A stretch of DNA of 64,000 nt from Paracoccus jeotgali (GCF_002865605.1 NZ_CP025583.1:104501-168500); one strand, 5' to 3'; numbered from the stretch's first letter, positions 8,268 to 16,651 are shown. The notes: generated from the letters alone by a model not told the origin. Numbers and translations: made by a program.

Positions 8268-9242
8268 ATGGCGGACTATGACAACGACCTGATCGGCGAT
8301 CATCCCTCCATGCAGACGCTCCGGCAGCTTGTCCGGCGCGTCGGCACCAGCCCGGCGCGGACGGTGCTGATCTATGGCGAGACCGGGACCGGCAAGGGTC
8401 TGGTCGCGCGCATGATCCACCGCAATTCCAGCCGGGCGGCGCGCGAGTTTATGGACATCAACTGCGCCGCGCTGCCGGCAAGCCTGCTGGAATCCGAGCT
8501 GTTCGGGCATGAAAAGGGCGCCTTCACCGGCGCCGTCGAACGCAAGGTCGGGCTGATCGAGGCCGCCAATCACGGCTCGATCTTCCTTGACGAGATCCGC
8601 GAGATGGACCTGACCCTGCAGGCCAAGCTGCTGAGCCTGCTCGACACCCAGCAGTTCCGGCGGGTGGGCGCGGTCAAGGCGACGACCGTCAATGTCCGCT
8701 TCATCGCCGCCACCAACAAGGTCCTGCTGTCCGAGGTGAACTCGGGCAAGTTCCGCGAGGATCTGTATTACCGGCTGCAGGTGGTGGCGATCAACATTCC
8801 GGCGCTGCGCGACCGGCGGTCCGACATCCTGACGCTGACGCGGCATTTCATGGACCGCTTCAACCGCATCTATCAGCGCCGGATCGACGGCCTCGACCCC
8901 GAGGCAGAGCGGATCCTGCTGGCCTATTCCTGGCCCGGCAATGTGCGCGAGCTGGAAAACCTGCTGGAACGCATCTTCATCCTGGAAGAGGAAGACACCG
9001 TCCTGCCCCGCCATCTGCCCGACCGCATCCTGCGTCAGGTCCGTGCCGGCGTCGAGGTCTCGGGTGCGGGCGAGGGCGAGGCCGACGGCTTTGCCGCGCT
9101 GACCCATGCCTATCAGCGCAGCCTGGTCGCGGCGGCGCTGGAACGGACCGGCGGCAATGTGCAGGCGGCGGCCGAGATGCTGAAACTGTCGCGCCACGCG
9201 CTGCGCCATCAGATGATCAAGCTGGGCTTTCCCACCGGCTGA
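8268..9242 (+). CDS. Sigma-54-dependent activator, AAA+ plus Fis-type HTH, no sensor domain
   Basis: This is an enhancer-binding protein that remodels the sigma-54 holoenzyme by ATP hydrolysis. Walker A GETGTGKG is at residues 37-44, the sigma-54 contact loop GAFTGA at 84-89, Walker B SIFLDEI at 104-110 and a Fis-type HTH at about 299-324. The AAA+ domain starts within ten residues of the N-terminus, so there is no receiver, GAF or PAS domain, as in PspF. ATG 8268 is chosen; a GTG at 8250 would add six residues. It lies in or next to the sigma-54-driven operon, which suggests positive autoregulation. Control may come from a partner protein or simply from transcription level. Confidence 0.9.
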   Translation: MADYDNDLIGDHPSMQTLRQLVRRVGTSPARTVLIYGETGTGKGLVARMIHRNSSRAAREFMDINCAALPASLLESELFGHEKGAFTGAVERKVGLIEAANHGSIFLDEIREMDLTLQAKLLSLLDTQQFRRVGAVKATTVNVRFIAATNKVLLSEVNSGKFREDLYYRLQVVAINIPALRDRRSDILTLTRHFMDRFNRIYQRRIDGLDPEAERILLAYSWPGNVRELENLLERIFILEEEDTVLPRHLPDRILRQVRAGVEVSGAGEGEADGFAALTHAYQRSLVAAALERTGGNVQAAAEMLKLSRHALRHQMIKLGFPTG

Positions 9243-9263
9243 CCCGGCAGGTGCCGGACCCGC

Positions 9264-9273
9264 CCACGCGTGG
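9264..9273 (+). promoter_or_regulatory. Candidate upstream activator dyad before the AtuA-like operon
   Basis: The palindrome CCACGCGTGG is centred about 97 bases upstream of the GG of the second sigma-54 promoter. It contains the same CACGC and GCGTG halves as the 1539-1555 dyad, though here they overlap rather than being five bases apart. A further TTCGCGC/GCGCGAA inverted pair surrounds 9276-9302. GC-rich DNA makes such repeats common, so this is tentative. Confidence 0.35.
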
Positions 9274-9362
9274 CTTTCGCGCGGCCGCGCGTATTGCGCG
9301 AATCCGCGGCCGGGGCAGGGCCGGGCGGCCTGCCCGCGTTGCCTTCCGGTTCGAAGGGCGGC

Positions 9363-9382
9363 GCGGCATGGTTCCTGCATAT
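9363..9382 (+). promoter_or_regulatory. Sigma-54 (-24/-12) promoter of the AtuA-like/DUF4387 operon
   Basis: GG at 9365-9366, ten bases, then GC at 9377-9378. The surrounding 20 bases are identical to 1648-1667, whereas the sequences on either side differ. Both copies sit just upstream of an operon on the same strand. The start codon at 9417 lies about 28 bases after the expected transcription start. Confidence 0.8.
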
Positions 9383-9416
9383 CATCGGTGAACGATCCTT
9401 ATCCATCGAGGCCAAT

Positions 9417-10787
9417 ATGTCGTCGCTGAAAATCATCTGCCCCAACGGGCATCTGGGGTTTGCCCCCCTCAAGACCGGCAGCTTTCATCTTGGCGTGGAC
9501 AGCCAGCCCGACTTCATCGCCGCCGATTCGGGCAGCGACGATATCGGCCCGGTTCCGCTGGGCAGCGATACCTGCGCCAGCCCCAAGGCATGGCAGCGGC
9601 AGGATCTGGAGGAGATGCTGCTCGCCTCGCGCCGGATCGGGGTGCCGATGATGATCGGCTCGGCCGGGGATACCGGCTCGAACAGCCGCGTGGACATGTA
9701 TGTCGAGATGATCCGCGAGATCGCCGCCCAGCACGGCCTTGCCCCGTTCAAGCTGGGCTGGTTCTATTCCGAGGTCGACAAGGAAACGGTCCGCGGCAAG
9801 ATCCGCGCGGGCAGCGAGATCACCGGCCTCGACGCCCGCCCCGCCTTGACCGAGGAGGAACTCGACGCCACCGACCGCATCGTGGCCATGGCCGGCGTCC
9901 ATCCGTTCCTGAAACTGCTCGAGGAAGGCTGCGACGTCATCATCGGCGGGCGGTCGTCCGACAGCGCGATCTTTGCCGCCGCCGCGCTGCACAAGGGCTA
10001 TCCCGAGGCGCAGAGCTATTATCTGGGCAAGGTGCTGGAATGTGCCTCCTTCTGCGCCGAGCCCTACGGCGCCAAGGAAACCGTCATGGGCGAGATCACC
10101 GCCGATCATGTCGAGGTGACCGCCATGGCCCCCGAACAGCGCTGCACTGTCGCCTCGGTCGCGGGGCATGCGATGTATGAACGCTCGAACCCGTTCCATG
10201 AATTCGTAGCGGGCGGGATGCTGGACATGACCGACTGCCATTATGAACAGGTCAGCGACAAGACCACCCGCGTCACCGGCATGGAATTTTCTGCCGCGCC
10301 AGAGTTCCGGGTCAAGCTGGAAGGCTCCGGCAAGGTGGGCGAACGCTTCGTCGGGATGGCCGGCATCCGCGACCCCTATACCATCGCCAATGTCGATGCG
10401 GTGATCGACTGGGCCCGCCAGCAGACCATCGAACGCTTCGGCCCCGACGGGTGGGAGCTGCATTACAACGTCTTTGGCCGCAACGGCATCATGGGCGACA
10501 TGGAGCCGCTGAAGGATCAGCCCGGCCACGAGCTGTGCGTGGTCGTGCAAGGCGTCGCCCCGACCCGGGAGATGGCCGAAGAGGTCTGCATGACCGGCAC
10601 CCGCCAGATGTTCTATGCCCGCCTGCCCGAGGTCAAGGGAACCGCCGGCGGCGTGTCCTTCATCTTTGACGAGGTGCTGCCGGGCAGCCCCGCCTATCGC
10701 TGGACGTTGAACCACACCATGGCCGTCGACGACCCGCTGGAGCTGTTCCCCACCCACACCGCCATGGTCGAAGGAGCCGTGCAATGA
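9417..10787 (+). CDS. AtuA-like (DUF1446-related) protein
   Basis: This 456-residue soluble protein resembles the AtuA/DUF1446 family, first named from acyclic terpene utilisation but present in many operons of unknown purpose. Family landmarks include the N-terminal GxLGFAP region, the segment IGSAGDTGSN near residue 80 and the VIIGGRSSDSAIFAA loop near residue 175. ATG 9417 is chosen because the reading frame upstream runs through the promoter. It overlaps the DUF4387 gene by four bases; that pairing is common for this family and suggests a two-subunit enzyme. The reaction cannot be inferred from sequence. Confidence 0.75.
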   Translation: MSSLKIICPNGHLGFAPLKTGSFHLGVDSQPDFIAADSGSDDIGPVPLGSDTCASPKAWQRQDLEEMLLASRRIGVPMMIGSAGDTGSNSRVDMYVEMIREIAAQHGLAPFKLGWFYSEVDKETVRGKIRAGSEITGLDARPALTEEELDATDRIVAMAGVHPFLKLLEEGCDVIIGGRSSDSAIFAAAALHKGYPEAQSYYLGKVLECASFCAEPYGAKETVMGEITADHVEVTAMAPEQRCTVASVAGHAMYERSNPFHEFVAGGMLDMTDCHYEQVSDKTTRVTGMEFSAAPEFRVKLEGSGKVGERFVGMAGIRDPYTIANVDAVIDWARQQTIERFGPDGWELHYNVFGRNGIMGDMEPLKDQPGHELCVVVQGVAPTREMAEEVCMTGTRQMFYARLPEVKGTAGGVSFIFDEVLPGSPAYRWTLNHTMAVDDPLELFPTHTAMVEGAVQ

Positions 10788-11113
10788 ACTCGCGCAAGAA
10801 ACTCTCGGAACTGGCCAAGACCATCCGGTCCAAGAACGCCGGCACCGACAAGATCACCTTCGACATCATCTTCCGCGAACGCGAGACCTATGAGATGGTC
10901 AAGCTCTCGGGCGCGCTGACCCGCGACACGGTCTGCGAGACGCTGAACGTCGATCCGGCGCGGCTGACGGATTTCGTCGAATACGATCCCGCCCACGCGA
11001 TCAAGTTCACCATCCTGCGCGAGCGTCCCTCGGGCAGCGCGGGCGATGGCGACATCTTCGGAGCGCAGCAATACGCCCCGTTTCTGGATGTCGAGGTCGA
11101 TGTGACGTCGTAA
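10784..11113 (+). CDS. DUF4387 domain protein
   Basis: This small soluble protein (109 aa) matches the DUF4387 pattern: an N-terminal LSELAKTIRSKNAGTDK segment and a C-terminal tract ending in QQYAPFLDVEVDV. DUF4387 proteins are typically encoded next to, or fused with, AtuA-like proteins, as here with an ATGA overlap. It is probably the small subunit of a complex with the upstream product. No catalytic motif is recognisable. Confidence 0.75.
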   Translation: MNSRKKLSELAKTIRSKNAGTDKITFDIIFRERETYEMVKLSGALTRDTVCETLNVDPARLTDFVEYDPAHAIKFTILRERPSGSAGDGDIFGAQQYAPFLDVEVDVTS

Positions 11114-11216
11114 CCGACCCGGTGTCCGGCTGGCCCTCGGGCTGGTCGGGCGCCTTTGCTGGCTGTCGGCGCGGGCGACCCGAGCAGCGGGGGCGGGACG
11201 CCCGTCGCCACCGCTG

Positions 11217-11546
11217 CTAGGCGTCCCGCGTCCCGGCCTCGGCCAGCACCCGGTTCAGGCGGCGGGCGCCGTCCAGATCGCGTTCGGTCAGGCCGCCTGC
11301 GTCATGGCTGGTGAAGCTCACCTCGCAATAGCCCCAGCCAAAGCGGATATCGGCGTGGTGGTTCAACTGGTTGCCCAGCCAAGCGGCCAGATTCGCCAGC
11401 TCTACCGCGCGGGCATAGCCCTTGACGTTGAAGCGCCGGGCAATCGCCTTGCCGTCCGCTGACGGCCCCCAGCCGTCCAGCCCATCCAACCGCGCCTGAA
11501 CCTGCGCCTCGCTCAGCAGGCCCCCCGGCTGGTCCGGCGTGGTCAT
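11217..11546 (-). CDS. phhB: 4a-hydroxytetrahydrobiopterin dehydratase (PCD)
   Basis: This enzyme dehydrates 4a-hydroxytetrahydrobiopterin during pterin cofactor recycling, or serves a related molybdopterin role in bacteria lacking phenylalanine hydroxylase. The 109-residue length and the conserved NHHADIRFGWGYCEVSFTSHDAGGL stretch (key residues His-His...Trp...Ser...His-Asp) are diagnostic. It is the last gene of a minus-strand operon and overlaps the hemH stop by four bases. The 103 bases to the convergent DUF4387 gene hold GC-rich inverted repeats but no clear U-tract terminator. Confidence 0.9.
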   Translation of the reverse strand: MTTPDQPGGLLSEAQVQARLDGLDGWGPSADGKAIARRFNVKGYARAVELANLAAWLGNQLNHHADIRFGWGYCEVSFTSHDAGGLTERDLDGARRLNRVLAEAGTRDA

Positions 11547-12622
11547 GCGCCGCCCGCTGCGGCCAGTTCGGCGCGCGCGGGCTGGACCCAGCCGGCGATA
11601 TTGTCGCGGATGACGCCCATCATCACCTCGATATGCGCCGGCTCGTCATTCAGGCAGGGGATATAGGTGAAGGTCTTGCCGCCCGCCTCTTCGAAGGCTT
11701 CGCGGATCTCGCCGTTGATCTCCTCCAGCGTCTCGATGCAGTCCGACGCGAAGGCGGGCGAGATCACCGCGATGTCGGTGTGTCCCTGCCGGGCAAGCTC
11801 GGCCACATGCTCGACCGTATAGGGCCGCAGCCATTCCTCGGTCCCGAAGACCGACTGGAAGGTGGTGTCGATGCGGTCGGCGGGCCAGCCAAGCGCCTCG
11901 CACAGCAGCCGCGTCGTCTTTTGGCACTGGCAATGATAGGGGTCGCCTTCCAGCAGATAGCGGCGCGGCATCCCGTGATAGCTGGCGACCAGCTTGGTCG
12001 GGGATTTGCCGTCCAGAGTGCGGGTGACGCTGTCGGCCAGCGCCTGGATATAGTCGGGCCGGTCGAAATACGGATCGCAGGTCCGCACCGAGGGCTGCCA
12101 TTTCTGCGTCATCAGCGCCCGGAACAGCTGGTCGTTCGCCGTGGCCGAGGTGGCGCCCGCATATTGCGGATAAAGCGGCAGGAAGACGATCCGGCGGCAG
12201 CCGGCGGCGACCATCCGGTCCAGCACCTCTTGGGTCGAGGGGTTGCCGTAGCGCATGCAGAACTCGACCATGACCTGATCGCCCCATTCCGCCTCGGCGC
12301 GGGCGCGCAGCGCCTCGGTCTGGGCGCGGGTGATGGTCATCAGCGGGCTCTCGCCCTTGTCGTGGTTCCAGATCAGCTTGTAGTTCTTGCCCGAGGTGAA
12401 GGGCCGCTTGGTCAGGATGATGCCCTGCAGCAGCGGCTGCCACTTCCACGCCGGATAGTCGATCACCCGCTTGTCCGAGAGGAACTCGTTCAGATAGCGG
12501 CGCATCGACCAGTAATCATAATTGTCCGGCGTGCCCAGATTGGCGATCAGGATGCCGGTCTTGGGCGCGGCGATGGCGGGGTGGTCGGCGGGCGCGTGGG
12601 CGGGGCGTTGGGCTGTGGTCAT
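11543..12622 (-). CDS. hemH: Ferrochelatase
   Basis: This enzyme inserts ferrous iron into protoporphyrin IX, the last step of heme synthesis. The protein (359 aa) has the family motifs GILIANLGTP near residue 23, the metal-site histidine in ASYHGMPRRY (about His216), the C-x-C containing DPYHCQCQKT segment and the SPAFASDCIETLEE signature with the proton-handling glutamate. The N-terminus carries a short extension typical of alphaproteobacterial forms. It overlaps both neighbours by four bases, so it belongs to a three-gene operon with the methyltransferase and phhB. Confidence 0.96.
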   Translation of the reverse strand: MTTAQRPAHAPADHPAIAAPKTGILIANLGTPDNYDYWSMRRYLNEFLSDKRVIDYPAWKWQPLLQGIILTKRPFTSGKNYKLIWNHDKGESPLMTITRAQTEALRARAEAEWGDQVMVEFCMRYGNPSTQEVLDRMVAAGCRRIVFLPLYPQYAGATSATANDQLFRALMTQKWQPSVRTCDPYFDRPDYIQALADSVTRTLDGKSPTKLVASYHGMPRRYLLEGDPYHCQCQKTTRLLCEALGWPADRIDTTFQSVFGTEEWLRPYTVEHVAELARQGHTDIAVISPAFASDCIETLEEINGEIREAFEEAGGKTFTYIPCLNDEPAHIEVMMGVIRDNIAGWVQPARAELAAAGGA

Positions 12623-13464
12623 GGCATCCTCGGTTTCAGCGCGTCGGTCAGGGAAGCCTGCGCCGAACCGGGACGCAGGGGCTTGGGCTGGCTGGCGGCA
12701 GGCGCCCAGCCGGTCAGAAAGATCAGATCGAAGCTGGCGATCACGCGGCCCGGCTGGTCCGGGTCGGGATAGCGGGCGGCGTAATCGGCGGCGGCGCGGG
12801 CAAAGATCTCGCGCCGGGACGGGTGGCGCAGGCGGTCGGACAGGGCATTGCCCTCGCCCATCGCGCGCAGGTCATGGGCCAGATGGAACAGGTCGCGGTA
12901 GGACAGGCGCAGCGGAAGATGGTCCGCGACCGGCAGCGCCAGCCCCGCCCGCGACAGCAGCGCGCCCAGATCGCGGATCTCGCCCATCGGCAGGAAGCGG
13001 GGCGAGAGGCCGCCTGTCACCTCGATCTCGGCCCGGGTCAGGGTATCGCGCAGCTCGGGCAGGGTGTCGCCGCCGGGCAGCGCGGCCAAAAACAACCCGT
13101 CAGCCTTCAGCGCGCGGGCGGACTGGACGATCTGGCCCACCGGATCATCGGCCCAGTGCAGCGACATGGCGTGGACGACCAGATCGAGATCGGCGGGCAG
13201 GTCCAGAACCTCGGTATCGGGGATCACATGGGCGTCGGGAAAGGCCGCAGCCCAGAAGGCGGGCCACGAGGTCACGATCGCGGTGCGCGTAAACCTCCTG
13301 TTAATCTCGGCGAGCCTAGTCTCGATCTCGTCGAGCGCGATTCGGTGCAGCGGATCGGCGCGGCCAAGGCGGTCGGCGCGGGCGCGGTTGCGCCGCAGCG
13401 CGACCGGGTCGGTCAACTGGCGCGGGCGGCGATCGGAAGGGGGTAAAATGGGCGCGGCGGTCAT
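12619..13464 (-). CDS. SAM-dependent methyltransferase-like protein (NDUFAF5/BioC-related)
   Basis: The protein (281 aa) resembles the alphaproteobacterial relatives of NDUFAF5/BioC: an N-terminal ALRRNRARADRLG segment, the DLVVHAMSLHWADDP motif after strand 4, and a C-terminal FDLIFLTGW. The glycine-rich SAM-binding loop normally found near the N-terminus is not evident (residues 55-85 read SRRFTRTAIVTSW-like sequence instead), so catalytic activity is not assured. It is the first gene of the hemH operon and is divergent from comF with only about 30 bases between start codons. Confidence 0.7.
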   Translation of the reverse strand: MTAAPILPPSDRRPRQLTDPVALRRNRARADRLGRADPLHRIALDEIETRLAEINRRFTRTAIVTSWPAFWAAAFPDAHVIPDTEVLDLPADLDLVVHAMSLHWADDPVGQIVQSARALKADGLFLAALPGGDTLPELRDTLTRAEIEVTGGLSPRFLPMGEIRDLGALLSRAGLALPVADHLPLRLSYRDLFHLAHDLRAMGEGNALSDRLRHPSRREIFARAAADYAARYPDPDQPGRVIASFDLIFLTGWAPAASQPKPLRPGSAQASLTDALKPRMP

Positions 13465-13495
13465 GGCTGCCAGTCATAAGTGGGTTCGGCGGACG

Positions 13496-14269
13496 ATGAA
13501 AGCCGCATTGCGGGTCATCTATCCGCCGCAATGCCTGGGCTGCGGCGCCGGCGTCGATGGCGATGGGGCGCTGTGTCCATCCTGCTGGCGCGATTGTGAA
13601 TTCGTCGGCGGCTGCGCCTGCGCGCGCTGCGGCGTGCCGCTGCCCGGCGGGGGCAGCGACAGCGGGGCGGACGCGGCGGGTCTGCTCTGCGACGACTGCC
13701 TGATCGTGACGCGGCCGTGGCATGCGGGGCGGGCGGCTGTGGTCTATGACGGGGTCGGGCGGCGGCTGGTGCTGGCGCTGAAACATGGCGACCGGCTGGA
13801 TCTGGGGCGGCCGCTGGGCGGCTGGGTCGCGCAGGCGGCGGCGCCGCTGATCCGGCCCGAGATGATCGTGGCGCCGATCCCGCTGCATCCGCGACGCCTG
13901 CTGCGGCGCAAGTTCAATCAGGCGGCGCTGCTGTCGGCGCAGGTGTCGCGGCAGCATGGGCTGCAGCACGCGCCGACGCTGCTGGCGCGGACCCGCGCCA
14001 CCCTGCCGCAGGACCACCGCAGCCGGGCCGAGCGTTTCGCCAACCTCGCCGAGGCGATGGCCGTGACACCTGCACACGCCGCGATGCTGGCCGGGCGTCC
14101 GGTGCTGCTGGTGGACGATGTCATGGCATCCGGGGCGACGATGGCCGCGGCCACCCATGCGCTGCTGGCGGCGGGGGCGGCTTCGGTCAGCGTGGTGGTG
14201 CTGGCGCGGGCGGTGCGCGAGACGGGCGGACGGAACGGCACTATGGAAATCGGCGGCGCCATTTCCTAA
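13496..14269 (+). CDS. ComF family phosphoribosyltransferase-like protein
   Basis: ComF proteins combine an N-terminal zinc-finger-like region with a PRPP-binding domain and are linked to DNA uptake and recombination. Here cysteine pairs CLGC, CPSC, CARC and CDDC occupy the first 80 residues, and the phosphoribosyltransferase signature VLLVDDVMASGATM lies near residue 205. ATG 13496 is preferred over 13448 and 13463 because homologues begin just before PPQCLGCG and GGCGGACG precedes it. Length is 257 aa. Confidence 0.85.
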   Translation: MKAALRVIYPPQCLGCGAGVDGDGALCPSCWRDCEFVGGCACARCGVPLPGGGSDSGADAAGLLCDDCLIVTRPWHAGRAAVVYDGVGRRLVLALKHGDRLDLGRPLGGWVAQAAAPLIRPEMIVAPIPLHPRRLLRRKFNQAALLSAQVSRQHGLQHAPTLLARTRATLPQDHRSRAERFANLAEAMAVTPAHAAMLAGRPVLLVDDVMASGATMAAATHALLAAGAASVSVVVLARAVRETGGRNGTMEIGGAIS

Positions 14270-14299
14270 GTGCATCCTGTCCCAAGCGAAGGAAGCGAC

Positions 14300-14557
14300 A
14301 TGGCGAAGATCGAGATCTATACCACGCCCACCTGCCCTTATTGCCATTCGGCCAAGGCGCTGCTGAACCGCAAAAGCGCCGATTTCACCGAGATCGACGT
14401 CAGCCGCGACCCCTCGCTGCGCGACGCGATGACCAAGCGGGCCAGCGGCCGGCGCAGCGTGCCGCAGATTTTCATCGATGGTCAGCATGTCGGCGGCTCG
14501 GACGAGCTTCATGCGCTGGACCGGCGCGGTGCGCTCGACCCGATGCTGGCGGGATAG
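14300..14557 (+). CDS. grxC: Glutaredoxin 3
   Basis: This glutathione-dependent thiol-disulfide oxidoreductase has 85 residues. The dithiol active site CPYC is at residues 12-15; the cis-proline motif SVPQIF and glutathione-binding GGSDEL follow. The ATG at 14300 has a GAAGGAAG ribosome site. It lies between comF and a nitrilase-family gene, three bases upstream of the latter, in what looks like one operon. Confidence 0.95.
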   Translation: MAKIEIYTTPTCPYCHSAKALLNRKSADFTEIDVSRDPSLRDAMTKRASGRRSVPQIFIDGQHVGGSDELHALDRRGALDPMLAG

Positions 14558-14560
14558 GGC

Positions 14561-15430
14561 GTGACCGCGCCCGCCCCGGCTGACGCGCTGACGGTCGGGC
14601 TGGTGCAGCTTTGCGTCAGCGACGACCCCGCGCAGAACCTGCCGCAGACCCAGGCGCTGATCGCCGAGGCGGCAGAGGGCGGCGCGCGGATGGTGCTGAC
14701 GCCGGAATGCACCAACCTGATCGCGCAGAACCGCGACTGGCAGGCTGAGGTCGTCCGCACCGAGGCCGAAGATCCGACCCTGCGGGCGCTGCGTGAACAG
14801 GCGGTGGGGCTGGGGATCTGGCTGCTGATCGGCTCTCTGGCGCTGCGCCCCGACGCCGAGACGGCGGGCGACGGCGACGCGCGGCTGGTCAATCGCGGCC
14901 TGCTGATCGCGCCGGATGGCGGGATCGCGGCGCGTTATGACAAGATCCACATGTTCGACGTGACGATTTCCGACAGCGAATCCTATTGCGAATCGCGCAG
15001 CTACCGCCCCGGCACGCAGGCGGTTCTGGCGCCGGACCCGGTGCCTTGCGGGCTGAGCATCTGTTACGATCTGCGCTTTCCGCATCTCTATCGGGCGCTG
15101 GCGCAGGCGGGCGCGCAGGTGCTGACCGTGCCCTCGGCCTTCAACGACACCACCGGCGCCGCGCATTGGCACAGCCTGCTGCGCGCCCGCGCCATCGAGA
15201 CCGGCTGCTTCGTGCTGGCCCCGGCGCAGACCGGCCGTCACGAGGCGCTGCATGGCGGCGGCGGGCGGCGCAGCTTTGGCCATAGCCTTGCCGTCTCGCC
15301 CTGGGGCGAGGTGCTGCTGGACATGGGCGAGAGCCCCGGCGTGGGGATCATCACGCTTGACTTGCCAGCGGTTGCGCGGTCACGGTCCCGCATCCCGTCC
15401 CTGACCGATCAAGCCTTTGAAATGCCGTGA
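14561..15430 (+). CDS. Carbon-nitrogen hydrolase (Nit1/deaminated-glutathione amidase type)
   Basis: This nitrilase-superfamily amidohydrolase (289 aa, GTG start) has the Glu-Lys-Cys triad at Glu49 (LTPEC), Lys128 (YDKIHMFD) and Cys168 (SICYDLRFP). The HMFDV segment after the lysine and the DLRFP motif are typical of Nit1-type proteins, which repair deaminated glutathione. Position directly after grxC fits a glutathione-related role, though that is inference. It overlaps the MarR gene by four bases (GTGA). Confidence 0.87.
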   Translation: MTAPAPADALTVGLVQLCVSDDPAQNLPQTQALIAEAAEGGARMVLTPECTNLIAQNRDWQAEVVRTEAEDPTLRALREQAVGLGIWLLIGSLALRPDAETAGDGDARLVNRGLLIAPDGGIAARYDKIHMFDVTISDSESYCESRSYRPGTQAVLAPDPVPCGLSICYDLRFPHLYRALAQAGAQVLTVPSAFNDTTGAAHWHSLLRARAIETGCFVLAPAQTGRHEALHGGGGRRSFGHSLAVSPWGEVLLDMGESPGVGIITLDLPAVARSRSRIPSLTDQAFEMP

Positions 15431-15894
15431 CTGACCGCCCCTCGCCCCCCGACGACACCGCCCGCGCCTCAGTCGCCGCCAGCCTCTTTGCCGAGGTGCT
15501 GGTGGTCGAGCAGCTTGCCCGCGCGCTGATCGTGCGGTCGCTGCCGCGCGGGATGCAGATCTCGCATTTCTCGGTCCTGAACCTGCTGGCGCATCTGTCG
15601 GACGAGCGCACGCCCGCGCAACTGGCCGAGGCGTTTCACCTGACCCGTGGCGCGATGTCTAACACGCTGGCGCGTCTGGAATGGGCCGGCCACGTCCATA
15701 TTCGGCCCGACTGGGACGATGCGCGGCGCAAGCTGGTCTCGATCAGCCCCTCGGGGCGCGCGGCGCGGGATGCGGCGCTGGCGGCGATCCTGCCGGTGAT
15801 GACGGATGTGGTCCGCGATATCGGCGCCGAGCACGCCCGCGCCGCGCTGCCCGCCCTGCGCGCCCTGCGCGAGCGGCTGGAAAAGGCGGGGTAG
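15427..15894 (+). CDS. MarR family transcriptional regulator
   Basis: This 155-residue winged-helix protein has the expected layout: dimerisation helix (LFAEVLVVEQLARAL), recognition region PAQLAEAFHLTRGAMSNTLARLEW and the wing DWDDARRKLVSISPSGR. The start is GTG 15427, coupled to the nitrilase stop. It is the last gene of the comF-grxC-nitrilase run and may regulate it, but no operator was identified. Confidence 0.9.
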   Translation: MTDRPSPPDDTARASVAASLFAEVLVVEQLARALIVRSLPRGMQISHFSVLNLLAHLSDERTPAQLAEAFHLTRGAMSNTLARLEWAGHVHIRPDWDDARRKLVSISPSGRAARDAALAAILPVMTDVVRDIGAEHARAALPALRALRERLEKAG

Positions 15895-15903
15895 CGGGAT
15901 CGT

Positions 15904-16497
15904 CTAGCCCTGCGCCATCCGCGCCGCCAGACGCAGCGCATGGCTGGGGTCGCGGGCCGCGTCCGGCAGCACAGGGTCATAGGCCGCGCGGATCAGCGCG
16001 GCGAGGTCCGGGCTGGGGGTGATCTCGACCGCGAAGCTCAGCAGCGCGCGCATGGCCAGCGTCTCGGCCAGCACGGCCGGGTGCAGCTGACCGAGCGGAC
16101 CGGACATGCGGGCGAAGGACAGGCAGGCGCGGATCGCGCCGCTGCTTTCAAAGCGCATGATCTGGTAATGATCCGCCGATTGCGCCTGCAACCGCTGCGG
16201 CAGATCGGGCTGGCCGGTCAGCCGGTCCAGATCGGGCAGGGCGGACAGCTCGTCCCACTCGCGGCAGAAGAACAGCATCAGATTGGCACCCATTTCCGGG
16301 TCGGCCTCGGTCGTCGGGACGCGGGCATGGGCGCAGGCCGCGCCCAGCACGCTGCGGAACAGATCGAGGCTGTCATCGCCCAGACCGAAGATCACCGGCG
16401 CGACCGGCCGGCCCCAACGCGCGCAGAGATACTGGCCGTCGCGGGTGAAAAGCGCCTCGATCCGGTCGGGCGTCAGGGGGGCGGGCAGGGCGGTCAT
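15904..16497 (-). CDS. Conserved hypothetical protein
   Basis: A soluble 197-residue protein with no signal peptide or membrane span. The start at 16497 has a GAAGGAGCC ribosome site; a longer frame extends upstream but has no support. Content is alpha/beta with LMLFFCREWDEL near residue 80 and a C-terminal helical region. I do not recognise a characterised family, though the sequence looks like a conserved Rhodobacterales protein. It is convergent with the MarR gene and divergent from yfgM. Confidence 0.6.
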   Translation of the reverse strand: MTALPAPLTPDRIEALFTRDGQYLCARWGRPVAPVIFGLGDDSLDLFRSVLGAACAHARVPTTEADPEMGANLMLFFCREWDELSALPDLDRLTGQPDLPQRLQAQSADHYQIMRFESSGAIRACLSFARMSGPLGQLHPAVLAETLAMRALLSFAVEITPSPDLAALIRAAYDPVLPDAARDPSHALRLAARMAQG

Positions 16498-16598
16498 GGC
16501 GGCTCCTTCACGGGTCGGCCCTGAAAAGCGCGTGGGCGGGCGGGCGTCAAGGGGCGCGGCGGCTGCGGGATTTGCCCCGCGCGGCGTCGGTCTGCGGC

Positions 16599-16626
16599 TT
16601 GTCCGTGGCCGCGTCTGCTCTATAAG
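16599..16626 (+). promoter_or_regulatory. Candidate sigma-70 promoter for yfgM-bamB-der
   Basis: TTGTCC (16599-16604) and TATAAG (16621-16626) are separated by 16 bases, matching housekeeping consensus at four and five of six positions. The expected start near 16633 gives a 19-base leader before the yfgM ATG. No competing signal was seen in this divergent gap. Confidence 0.5.
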
Positions 16627-16651
16627 AGGCTGCAAGAACAAGGCGGACCAC

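Noticed and set aside
11114..11216. Terminator between the DUF4387 gene and phhB
   Set aside because: Inverted repeats are present but GC-rich and without a U-tract, so no specific hairpin can be supported.
13316..15283. Antisense open frame of 655 codons opposite comF-grxC-nitrilase
   Set aside because: Spans three well-identified genes on the other strand and has Arg/Gln/His-rich shadow composition.
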